A stretch of 64,000 nt of DNA from Anaeramoeba flamelloides (taxonomy: Eukaryota > Metamonada > Anaeramoebidae), in NCBI GenBank assembly GCA_027625915.1, contig JANTQA010000023.1:10726001-10790000 (forward strand), in the 5' to 3' direction. This document shows positions 48,606 through 59,288 of the stretch, piece after piece. The notes beneath the pieces are model-generated. The model did no database searches. It had not been told where the DNA came from and was given only the letters and a program-made list of their open reading frames with translations. The translations under genes were made by a program, and so were the position numbers. The first letter of the stretch is position 1. The number at the start of each line of letters is the position of its first letter.

Positions 48606-49082
48606 TAGGTTTCCAAGTATTTACATTGTTTAAACTTATTTTGGAATTTGAACTTTTAATTTTTGAAAATAAGAAAAAAATATTGAAAATTAGCATATTT
48701 CAGAAAAATTTTCAATCTCGACTTTATGATTTTAATATGAAAATTTTTGAAATATATATATATAAACATCAAAATCTAATGGATAAAAAATAAACACAAA
48801 TGCCTTTTAAGGACTTTATTTTATTAAGAAAACTGGTTTTCGTGATTTTTGTATAGTATTTTTCAAAATATCATTTTCTGTTTTCAAATCAATATCGTTA
48901 AAAATAAAAAGGAAAAATAATTGGTAAAAAAATTCTTTTTTTGATGGTAATTTATTTTTTTTTTAATAATTAGAAAAAATAAAAAATTGAATAATTTGAA
49001 ATTAAAATAGTTATTCTTATCAGTAAAAAAAAAAATAATATTTAAAAAGTTTGTGATCTTGCTCCAAATAAACGATTAAAAT

Positions 49083-52000
49083 TTATTTTTTTTTTCTTGA
49101 AGCATTAAATAAGAAATTAACATTCCTATCGCTTCTCCTACCTCTGCCTCTGCCTCTTCCTCTTCTTCCAAACCCACCTCTTCCTCTGCCTCTACCTCTT
49201 CCTCTATAGCTTTTTTTTGATTGAAGAAAAGTATTAGAATTTTTTTCTTCATCCTTTAAAACATTTAGCAGTTGTTGTTGATCATTGTTCCAGTTATTTC
49301 GATAACCCGAAAAGGAATACCCACCAAAAGAGTTTTGCGAAGTTTGTTGATAGAATCTGTTTTGACGCTGTATTAAATCTCTGGCGTTTTGGATATTACC
49401 TCTCAATGCCCATCTGCCTGCTCTTTGCATTACATTCTGGTTCAACACTTTCAAATCAAGATCTGCAAGTGCAATTTTTTCGTCTTCTGTTTCCTTGATT
49501 CGTTGCGAAAGTACTCTAATCCAAATTGACCCATCTAACTTGGTATATCTAATTTGTGTTTGGAATGGGATGTCTCCTTCAAGCTTATAAATGATTAGAT
49601 CCGCCATCTCTTCTTCAGTTTTGACTCCATAATTAAAAGACAATTCCATTTCAGCAGAAACGTTTCCAATTTCCTTTTCGAGATGTGTGCCAACTTTTCG
49701 ATCATCATCATCTAAAATATACAGTGTAGGGTGCAAGTACAAATCAACCTTTGTATTGGTTCCAATTACAGGATTGGCCATTAAATTTTTAAATCTCGTA
49801 GATAAATCTTCCGGTTTAACGATATCCACTTCTCCTCCAGTGATGTCAGACAGCGTGCCAATTTCGTCCAAATTGCAATCAGTATCTTCAAGTGTAACTA
49901 AATCAATAATAACACCATTTTTTGACCCATATTCGGCCATTTTCTTATAAAAAATGTAACTCTTGGTCAGAGTTTCCTCTTCCTCTATTTCCTCTTCCTC
50001 TATTTCCTCTTCTTCTTTTTCTTCTTCTTTTTCTTCTTCTTCCACCTCCTCTTCTTCAAGAGTACCAACACCAATATTTGATAAACCATCAGTGCACACT
50101 ACAATTTTAGATCCTGGTTGTTGTGAGGCAATGGCTAAAGAAACAGTAATGGCAGGGCCAAGAGCAGTTTGCCCACTTTCATGGAGTTCATGTATTTTTT
50201 TGATCAAAGACGAAGCTGAATTTTTAACGTTTTGTGTAATTTCATAGGCAGAACCAATGTTTTTTAATTCCTCCATATCGTTTAGTGTATTACCCGATAT
50301 TATCTGTGTTTTATCAGTTGAATTTCCATGAATTATTACTTTGTTATTAAAAGTTACTAGCACAACTTTAGATTCAGGTGACGTTCTTGATAATTCTTCA
50401 ATTTGATTCCCAATTGCAATTTGTAAACATTGAAGACGTGAAATCCATGATGTTTTAGATTTGTTCTGTCTTTGCTGCTGCTGTTGTTGCTGTTGTTGTT
50501 GTTGTTGTTGTTGTTGAATATTTGTACTGTTCGGTATTATTTTATATTTATTAGAAAACAGATGAAATAAATAAAGAATATTATTAATTTAATGTAAGTA
50601 AAGAGATTTTGTATTTTTTTAGAGATATTATTTGATTTTTTTTTTTTTGTATAATTTTACTTAGATGTAGGTGAATAATTAAGATTTTTATCAAGTACCA
50701 AATATCACTTTTTCATACTTGATCAAAAATACTTGTTTATTGCCAAAAAAAAAAAAAAGATAAATATTGATTTTTTTTGGAAGATTAAGAAGATTTGATT
50801 TAAATTTACAGACTTGGAAGTCTTTTGATCTATGATAAATAATTTATGATTGAAAAAAATTAAATTTAAAATTAAACTTTTCAGTACATCTAAAAATATT
50901 AGTAAAAATATTTTTTTTTCAAATATTTAATGAAAAAAAAGAATTCAGAAGGTTTAAAAATGAATCATTGAAGAAATAATAAAAATTGTCATTTTTGTTA
51001 TTTATTCAATGAATAAAGAAGTGTAAAACATTAAAATTAATTTTTTCATTTGGTAATAAAACAGGAAAAATTACATGATGGAAATTATTTTTAATCATGT
51101 GTTTATAAAGAATCAACTATTAATAATTATCAGTTTAGTATTATTTATTTGAAAAAAGAGATTATTGAAGCTAGTATATTTATTAAATTTTGTGAAAATA
51201 AATTAAATTCAATTTCAAAATTTTCTTTTTAAAATTAAACAAAAAATGCAAAATAAATTGTAATGAAAAAAAAAAAGGCATTGGGTGCTTTATTTTGAAG
51301 GGAGGTAATTATTTTTCCATTGTGTGAAATTCGTTTTTTTTTAATTTTCTTTTTTTGAGAAAAAATTATTGAATTTCCAAACAGAAAACAAGAAAAATGC
51401 GGTTTGATTTTTATTTTATTATTGTTTTGATGAGAAAACCAATGGTTTTTCCAAATAAAAACAATAATTTAAAGAAAAAAAAAAAAAACTATGCAAATTA
51501 CATTATATCACTTTACGGTGTACTGTAGTACTCCTAATTTTCAAACTTTTTTTTAGAAATTTTTTGAAAGAATCAATTTTTTTTTTTAGATGAAAAGTTC
51601 CATAAAACTAAAAATTCTCTAAAAGAGACAAAATTTCATTAATAAAATAAAATTTAAAGCAGTTATACAATTTATTTTTAGTGAATAATTTTCCCAGTTT
51701 CACTTTTTTCCCGAAAGGTTACTTCCCTCATAGTGAAATTGGCATTTAAGGAATTAGTATCTCCATCGATTAGTCTATAATTAAAATAATTTGTCATTGG
51801 GGGTAAATCATATTAATTCTCTATCTTTCATATGGCTTTCAAAAATCTATTCAAAATATTATTGAACAAGAAATTATTAGATTTTTTACCAAGGAAAACA
51901 ATTAAATTTTTTTATTTTTTGAAATTATTTTGTTAATTCCTTTACCAAACCTAAAAAAAAGAAAGCCAAATAATAGTATTTTCTGTATTTAATAATTAAT

Positions 52001-53804
52001 ATTTAGAACTCCCAAAAGTAACTATTTTGTGAATTTTTTAGTTTTGAAGATTTACTGAACCATTATTAACATAAAAACCTAAAGATTGATTATTCTTAGT
52101 TTCCTTTCGAGAAAAATAGTTTTATTTTGAATATATTTCGAATATGTCAGAAATAATTTGATAAAAAGAATTATATTGGGATAATTATTTAATTGTTTTT
52201 AAAAAATTGACTTTTAAGTTAAATCGGAATTTTTATCAACTAATATACATTTCGAGACAAATTTAAGAAAGACACTTTGCAACTTTTGAATTCTGAATAA
52301 TGTAAATTCTTTAAATTTGTATTAAAATTCAGATTTTTTTCTAAAATTGTTGGGTTTTTTACTTATAAAAGAATCATTTTTTAATTTATGAGATCAACTT
52401 TTGGTACTGTTTTACTAATAGAATTTTTCGGGACACATTTGAACCATGGTATACTAATCTGATTTAGATTCAATAGTAACATATTTTAATATTTGGCTTC
52501 TCCTTGGTAGAAGCTAATTCCTTAAAATTCAAATATTAGAAAACAAAATCAGGAAGAAAGGCTTCGAATCATTTTGTTTTGGTTATCTGGTTTCGAATAT
52601 TTTGTTGTTGTGATTAGTTATTCCATCCAAACAAATTTTAATTTATTTGAAATAAAAAATAGAAGATTGTTTTTGTTGGGAATTAAAATGTGAATAAAAC
52701 AAATAGTACATACTTAATAGATCGGCTTTTGAGTCTAAGCCCACCTCTTCCTCCAAACCCACCTCTTCCCCTATACCCACCTCTTCCTCTATACCCGCCT
52801 CTTCCTCTATACCCGCCTCTTCCTCTATACCCACCTCTTCCTCCAAACCCACCTCTTCTTCCCCTTGTATGCATAAAATTGTTCTTTGGAACGGTTTTAC
52901 GTTTTAAACGGGACAAGTCTAATTTTGAATCTTCAATTTTACTTGAAACGGTCATTGATCCTGAACAGTCAACACAAAAGACAAGGATAGATCCTTTTTT
53001 TTTTTCTTTCTTTTTTTCTGGCGCTTCTTTAACAAGGTAATCAACAGCTTTTTCTGATGGCAATTTTTTTTTTGTAATATCCTCAATTAAATTATGTTTT
53101 GAACAAAACTCACAAATCCAGACTCTTGAATTCTTTAAATAAATATTAATTAGGGAGATTATAGAACAAGAAAATTTTTTTGGGGTTTTTTTTGTTTTTG
53201 AGCAATAATGTTAGTTTTTATTTTTTTGGAAAATGAGAAAAAACATACCTTTGAAAGTTCTTCAAGATCTATTTCTTCATACTCTTCTTCTAAATCAGAA
53301 CTCTCTGATTCGTCTTCAAGATCAGAATCTATTTGATTTTTTTGTTCTTTTTCTTCTTCTTCTTCTTCTTTGTGATCCTTGATCCATTTCTCATATTCTG
53401 TTTTATTCTTTACAACAGAAAAAGAATTCAAAACAACACCACACTCACATGTCGCAATCACATTTTCCCCTAGTACTTGGTTTGCATGGTTTTTAATAAC
53501 ACCAAGATCAAGAGACAACACATTTGAATTATCAATAATTTCTTTGACATCTTTTTTGATATTATTTTGTGTTTTTGCGAATAAAGTTTGTCCACCTCTT
53601 CCACCTCTTCCACCTCTTCTACCTCTTCTACCTCTTCTACCTCTTCTACCTCTTCCACCCCTTCCCCTAAAGGAATTACTACTTTGGTAATGACGATGGT
53701 AGGGGTTATATACAGCGTTACGGGCTATTGTTACAAATAATTCAAGAATTAGAAGACAAGAGTTTTTATAAGGTTTTAGAAGGTTAAGATTTACCAAAAT
53801 TCAT
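49083..53804 (-). CDS. Zinc-finger/vWA-domain protein, paralog B (782 aa)
   Basis: Exons on the minus strand: 53804-53795 (10 nt, ATGAATTTTG), 53724-53249, 53132-52714, 50526-49083; introns 70, 116 and 2187 nt; phases 1, 0, 2; total 783 codons with the stop. Same plan as paralog A: a half zinc finger CEC (residues 96-98), an acidic insert, WICEFC (167-172), and vWA with an intact MIDAS (D217-C-S-G-S). Conserved blocks follow: RLQCLQIAIGNQIEELSRTS, CTDGLSNIG and DDDDRKVGT. Extra features are an Arg/Gly tract near residues 21-50, a tandem GYRGRG-type tract after the first vWA strand, a poly-Gln run, a poly-Glu insert after CTDGLSNIG, and a C-terminal RGRG tail. The 2.2-kb intron falls between the RGG tract and the poly-Gln. 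Function unknown; RGG tracts hint at RNA or protein condensate contacts. Confidence 0.85.
50527..52713 (-). other. 2187-nt intron of paralog B
   Basis: Donor GTATGT, acceptor GAACAG, phase 2 (AA|T, Asn). Joins the RGG tract to the poly-Gln run, after which paralogs A and B align again at RLQCLQIA. The interior is AT-rich. A short inverted word pair (ttaaggaattagtatct near 51747 and tagaagctaattccttaa near 52510) may mark an old insertion. Confidence 0.75.
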
Positions 53805-54147
53805 TTTGTTTTAAGAAATTTGTTATGCTTATTTGAATAAGTTTAAAAAAAAATAATTTTTTTAAGATCAATTTTTTGAAAAAGAAATTTCTTGTTTGGA
53901 GTTTAGAAGACATTATCACATCCAACGGGTGTAAAACCTTTGAGTTTTTGCAATAAGATTTTCTTAAATCCTTTAAGTAAAACTTTTTTTCTTCCTAGAT
54001 TTCCAATGAAAAAAAAAATTGGTCAAAATAATATTTGATTTAATAATTGATTCTTTTATCAACCCTTTGGTGCTTGTGGTTGTTTTAAGTTCTTCACCTG
54101 AAAGAGTCTTTTGATTTTTGGTAACCTTTTTTTCTTATGGGTTTTTC

Positions 54148-54678
54148 AAATTTGAAAACCTTTTTAGGAAAAATTTGGAAATTTTTTGCTTCTTAGATCG
54201 CTCTTAATAAAAATTTGTGAGATTTACCAACCATCAAAGTCCTCTTTGGAATACACAATACTTTGAATTTGAATTGCAAATTTAGTTGTTAAACTTGTGT
54301 GTACAGGAGATTTTTTAAACAATTCTGGTATTTGTAGTATAAATTGGAGAAAAATTTTTACTCGTTTTCTATATTTTTTTCTTGAATAAAATGGAATTTA
54401 AAAGGAATAGACTGCAGTTTGTGGTTTTGTATCTTATTTTACAGAAAAAAGGAAATTGAAAATGATGAATAATTTTTCTTCCATTTGTCATTCAAATTCT
54501 AGTATTGTTGAAGAAATCTCCTGTACACACAAGTTTAACGACTACATTTGCAATTCAAATTCAAAGTATTGTGTATTCCAAAGAGGATTTTGATGGTTGG
54601 TAAATCTCACAAATTTTTATTAAGAGCGATCTAAGAAGCAAAAAATTTCCAAATTTTTCCTAAAAAGGTTTTCAAATT
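54148..54678. repeat. 531-bp imperfect palindrome upstream of paralog B
   Basis: Arms 54148-54340 and about 54480-54678 are complementary over ~190 bp with few mismatches. The left arm includes tttttaggaaaaatttggaa, gaatacacaatactttgaat and cttgtgtgtacaggagat; the right arm carries the reverse complement of each. Spacer about 140 bp. No coding. It ends 344 bp before the start codon of paralog B, so it may lie in that gene's control region. Confidence 0.85.
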
Positions 54679-55530
54679 CTAAAAGCCAAATAATCAAAAA
54701 AATGTTGGCAAAAATCGACTTTTTGAAAAAATTTCCTTCTATGTCATTTTTTAAACTCTTTAAAATTGTTGAATGGTTACTCAATTGTTTTTTTTTTATT
54801 TCTGAGTTAAGCTGAGAGGGTTTTGAAAAATGATATAGAAGGTCAAAAAGGAGAAAAGTAAAAACTTTGGATGACAATTCCTTTGTTATTTTCAAAGAAA
54901 GAGAAATATGAGTAAAAGGCACAGTAATTATTTTGGTATTGTAATTAAATCCACTAAAATTCCTATTTCTAAAAAAAAGTGACAATTTTTTATCAACTCA
55001 TAAACAATATGTTTTTTCAAATAATAAAACTGAGGAATTTTTAAAGTTTTAATTTCAAAAATAATTAAACCTTTATTTTTATTTTTTATTTTTTAAGGAA
55101 TGTAAATAATACTCTAGTTGAGATTATAATTAAATTCCGTTTCAGAAATTTAAGTATAAAATCATAGATTTTATGATTATAAATTAATGAAAATAATTTC
55201 AAAATTATCAAAGTTTAAAATTAATTTTATTGTTTTATTGCTATTAATTTATTTTGAAAAAAACAATCTATATTTTTAATAGAAAGATCCACCCATAAAA
55301 AATCACTATTTTTTTCAATTATTTCCTATTTTTCATACTTGGAACATAAAGTAAAAATTCAAAATAAATTTTTTTTTAATATGTATTAGTATCTATTTAA
55401 ACAATTAGCAAATGTTCTGATTTTTTTATTTATATATTTATTTAGAGAAAATAGCAATTAAAGAACTTTTATCGAATAAAAAAACAGTTGAAGAAAAAAA
55501 ATTAATATATATATAAAAACTCTTTTTCAG

Positions 55531-56016
55531 TCAAAGGGGACCAGTTTTATTGAAGAAATGGAAAACATTCTATAAGTTTAATTCATTACTCTTATGAAAC
55601 TAAAATTTTCAATTTTTAGATCAAAATCATTTTTTCTCATTTTTTAAAATTTTTTTTTTTTTTTAAAAATTAACTTTGAAAAAAAAAAATGTTTGCAAAA
55701 CCAAATAAACATTAAGAAAAATTAGGCTTTGTATGTTCTTTTAAAATTCATACATTTACAAGTAAAAAATCTTATTATCAACGATTTTAATTTCCTTAAG
55801 AAATTGAGAATTTTGCAGGAGAAGTTCCAATGAATGGGGAATAAAAAATTTTTAAAATTTTTTTTTTTTTTTTAAATTTATGGTTTGTTCAGGGTTTTCT
55901 TTTATAATTATCGACTCTTATATGAAGTTTATTATTTCTCGTATAACTAAACAATCTAAGTTTGGTTGATTCTTAAAAATAAAGTTACTAATTCATTTTT
56001 GGCTGGGGACCTTTGA
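55531..56016 (+). mobile_element. TCAAAGG-ended element, short subfamily, complete
   Basis: 486 bp bounded by TCAAAGGGGACCAG and CTGGGGACCTTTGA, imperfect inverted termini. The 3268 and 11829 copies align with its left part. No protein frame; a non-autonomous DNA element with the best-preserved ends of its subfamily. Confidence 0.75.
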
Positions 56017-56509
56017 GTGAAATGGAGTTTATATAAAATAATATAATCATTTACATGACCAAATATTAACAATCCACCCCCTGAATGCACACATGGAGTA
56101 AAAACCCGATAAAAAGATCATCAATTATATATAAAAATTCGACAATATGGGATTAATAATTGGTATTCCACTGTCGTTAGGTTTTTTTTAATTTAAAAAA
56201 ATGGAGTAAAATCTTTGATTTAATTCAATTCTTTTGAATTTAAAAAAAAAAACCTAGAAACGACTCTGAAGAGTGGGACACTAGGTACCAGAATTTATAT
56301 ATTTTTTACTATTTAAAGTATTTTTTTTGTTTTCACTTTATTTTTATTATTTTTTATTTTATTACTTAAGTTTTCTAAAAATAAGAACTTTGATTAAAAA
56401 AAAATTTTCTGATTTTTTGAATGATTGGGCTTGGTGGATAACTTAAATATTGTTGTACTTTGAATGAATTATTTTTTATTATTTAATAATTTTGGAATAT
56501 TTTTGAAGA

Positions 56510-56920
56510 GTACTGTCAAGTACCTATCTTTTCCATAATTCAAAAGAATAGATAAAAATCTTAGATTTTAAGTCAATTCTTTAAAATTCTTGATAAGATA
56601 ACAGTGTTTTTTTGTGATTTAAGAAATAAAAAGAAAATTTAAGATTTTTTTTTTTTATTTATGATATTTAAAAAAACTAACTGTACTTTTCTTAAGGTTT
56701 TCTGTTTTATCTGTGAAGTATATTGATTTTACAAATAAACAGAAAACCCCATAAAAATAAAGATTTTTTTTTTTTCAGAATAGAATAAAATCAAAAATTT
56801 TACTCACTTCTTTTTAATTCTGGAAAATCTAAAGACGATTTTTTTCTATTTTTGATTTAAACCAAAAATTTTGTAAATTTTCTGTTTATTTCAAAAATTA
56901 AAAATAAACCTAATGACATC
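56510..56920. repeat. Foldback repeat, relative of 12390-12722
   Basis: Begins tgtcaagtacctatct and ends cctaatgacatc like the 12390 copy. Contains complementary words such as gttttctgttttatctgtga and aataaacagaaaacccc. Confidence 0.5.
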
Positions 56921-57851
56921 TTCCATCTCTTGGAGAATTCAATAATTTATTAAATGTGTGTTTATCTATTTCTTTTATTTTTTTCTTTTAGTTCAATTAA
57001 ATCACATTTATTCCTTTGATTTTATTATTTATTCTTTGATTAAATTTTATTAATTTTTCAAGATAAGGTAGAGATGAATTTTCTAGTTTTTTTTTTAAAT
57101 ATAAATTTCTTTTTTTTAAATGTAATTACCAAATTTTCCAATTTTAAATTCTGTGTTTAAAATATGAATTGATGTGTTTCTGTAAATTTAACATATTTCT
57201 GTAATACATGGATTTAAACCAAATATTTATATAATTTTGTTTTTTTATTTCAAAATTAACAATTACTAATCCACATGTTAATTGAATTTAATATAAAAGA
57301 TCTAAATAATCTAATTGTCAAGTTGTTGTAAAGAGAATTGTGATTATATTACTGTTTACAGTTGTTATATCTTTGTATCGATTTTTTTAAAATTATAAAC
57401 TATTAGTGATGTTTTATCAAAATAGTTACCTAAATATTTGATATTTTTGATTTAACTGTTTAATAAAAAAAGCTCTAGATCTTATTAACCAAAATCTCTT
57501 TTTCCTGAAATTAATCAAAAAGAAATTTAATTTATTCTCATCAAAATTTCAAATAAAAAAAATCTTTTTTTTAGGATTTGTAAACAAGGATGAAGTTTGC
57601 TGGAAATATAAATTTTCTTTTTTTCCAAGCTTAATCTTGGAGGGAACTTTGCTCCAAAGTTAGTACCAACACTTTGATCACTTTCCAAATAAAAAATTTG
57701 TTTTCCAAGAATCAAAAACTAAGTTTTTGAGAATAATTTGTCAAAAAAGATCATTTTTTTTTTACTAATTGAATTGTGTTTTACCCTGACAAGTAGGCTC
57801 TTTCTCAAATTCACATTTTTGTGTTAAAAAATTTCAAGGACTCTTCTTGGG

Positions 57852-59288
57852 ATGTGGAAATTAAGATTTGTTAAAAAGCTATTCAGTTTCCTTCAAAAAA
57901 AAAATCTCCAAATACGCATTTTTGGGTTATTTTCAAGCATTGTTTATATCTTTGTGGTTTTTCTCTGGAATCTTGCAGTAAAAAAAAATTCCAATTGTGA
58001 AGACTTGTCGAGTTACATTCTTGGTTTAGCTGCTTGTTTTATTGTTTGGTGGTTTTTTATTGTTATTAGTATTTTCTCAATCATCAAAATAAAAAACAAA
58101 CAAAAAAAAAATGAAATTGTGATAGAAGAAAACAAGAATACCAATAAAGAAAATCAGAATAATAAAGAAGAAAATCAGAACAACAACGAAATAAATCGTA
58201 GAAAAAGAAAAAAGAAACGGAAAAAGAGAAAGAGAAAGAAAAATAAAATAAAGAAAAAAAAAAGTCAAACCAAAGCAATGAGCAATTTTCTTGAACAAGA
58301 AGAAAATGAACTTTCTGAAGAAAAAGAAAATGAAACAGAAGATGAAAAAGAAGAAGAAAAAGAAGAAGAAAAGGAAAAAGAAAAAGAAAATGAAAATGAA
58401 AATGAAAAGGAAAATGAAAAGGAAAAAGAAACAGAAGAAGAAAACAAAAACGGTTTTCCAAAAAAAAAGAATGACAAAAGAACAAAAAAAAGAAGAAGAA
58501 GAAAAAAGAAAAGAACGAAAAGGAACAGAATTTTAGAGATTGGACCTTTGAAATCATATTCCTTAGACAGTTCAGTGGAGGGTAAAAATGAGACCTACCT
58601 TTCAAAAATCCAAATAAAAAATGACATGGCAGTGAAAAAGGAAAACCATCAGACAATAAATGAACAAGAAAACGAAATTATCAATGAATTAACAAAGCTT
58701 GAACAAAAAATAAATTCCCTTTTAACTGAAACTCGGACTAACGAATTAAGAAATGGTTTGGAGGATGAAGAAGATGAAGGTAGTCGTTTCAACAGTCAGG
58801 AGAAAGGCACCAAAATAAACGAAATCAAACTTGACAATTTGAAAATGATCAGTGTAAATAACTTTGGATCACATGGTGTCGGAAATCAAGATTTGGAGAT
58901 GGATCAAAACACAAGAGACGACCAAGATTTCAATAACAAAAATCGGGCAGCAATTGAAAATATTGAAAACCTTGATGACGATATTGATGGTAATAACGTC
59001 GAAAACAATAACAATCATCATTTGGGGAATGGAATGGATTTCCAGTATGTAAATGGGGAATTGAATACGGATTGTAAAGTTAGTTTTTATTTTCTCGTCA
59101 TGCTCTGGTTTTTATCGACAATAGTGTTAGCGGGGTGCATACATAAAATTAGACACTTAGACAATTGCCACAGTGGTAAAGTTCTACTTCTCGTAGCAAC
59201 ATCATGTGTGCTAGTACAAAATGCTATTTCTTTTATCACTTTAACCATTTATTATTCCCTAAATTATGATATTTCGACTTTGGTTTAA
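57852..59288 (+). CDS. Four-span membrane protein with very large charged insert (478 aa)
   Basis: Family not recognised. Two hydrophobic spans at ~20-43 (IFGLFSSIVYIFVVFLWNLA) and ~55-80 (ILGLAACFIVWWFFIVISIF) are followed by ~320 charged residues. These comprise Asn/Glu runs, a dense Lys/Arg stretch (about 58200-58270), Glu-Lys repeats (58310-58440), another Lys/Arg block (58465-58530) and an acidic Asn-rich part. Two more spans close the protein at ~412-432 (FYFLVMLWFLSTIVLAGCIH) and ~445-470. With four spans the charged insert and both ends would face the same side, probably the cytosol. Cysteines near the ends of spans 1 and 3 (NCEDL, DNCHSG) could pair on the outer side. The ATG at 57852 fits the first span; an upstream exon cannot be excluded. 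Confidence 0.75.
   Translation: MWKLRFVKKLFSFLQKKNLQIRIFGLFSSIVYIFVVFLWNLAVKKNSNCEDLSSYILGLAACFIVWWFFIVISIFSIIKIKNKQKKNEIVIEENKNTNKENQNNKEENQNNNEINRRKRKKKRKKRKRKKNKIKKKKSQTKAMSNFLEQEENELSEEKENETEDEKEEEKEEEKEKEKENENENEKENEKEKETEEENKNGFPKKKNDKRTKKRRRRKKKRTKRNRILEIGPLKSYSLDSSVEGKNETYLSKIQIKNDMAVKKENHQTINEQENEIINELTKLEQKINSLLTETRTNELRNGLEDEEDEGSRFNSQEKGTKINEIKLDNLKMISVNNFGSHGVGNQDLEMDQNTRDDQDFNNKNRAAIENIENLDDDIDGNNVENNNNHHLGNGMDFQYVNGELNTDCKVSFYFLVMLWFLSTIVLAGCIHKIRHLDNCHSGKVLLLVATSCVLVQNAISFITLTIYYSLNYDISTLV

Larger units (their letters stand above)
44462..49082. other. Long intergenic region
   Basis: 4.6 kb between convergent genes. Contains a TCAAAGG-ended element (44916-45430), a small hairpin element (48343-48436) and a coding-like piece (48444-48605). 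A long T run lies near 44829-44852. The short ATG frame at 47446 is low complexity. Nothing else supported. Confidence 0.55.
53805..57851. other. Divergent intergenic region with repeats
   Basis: 4 kb between paralog B (minus) and the four-span protein (plus). Holds the palindrome at 54148, a complete TCAAAGG element (55531-56016) and a foldback relative (56510-56920). A pair of complementary words (gtcgttaggttttttttaat near 56174 and its complement near 56250) suggests another small hairpin. No gene. Confidence 0.55.
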
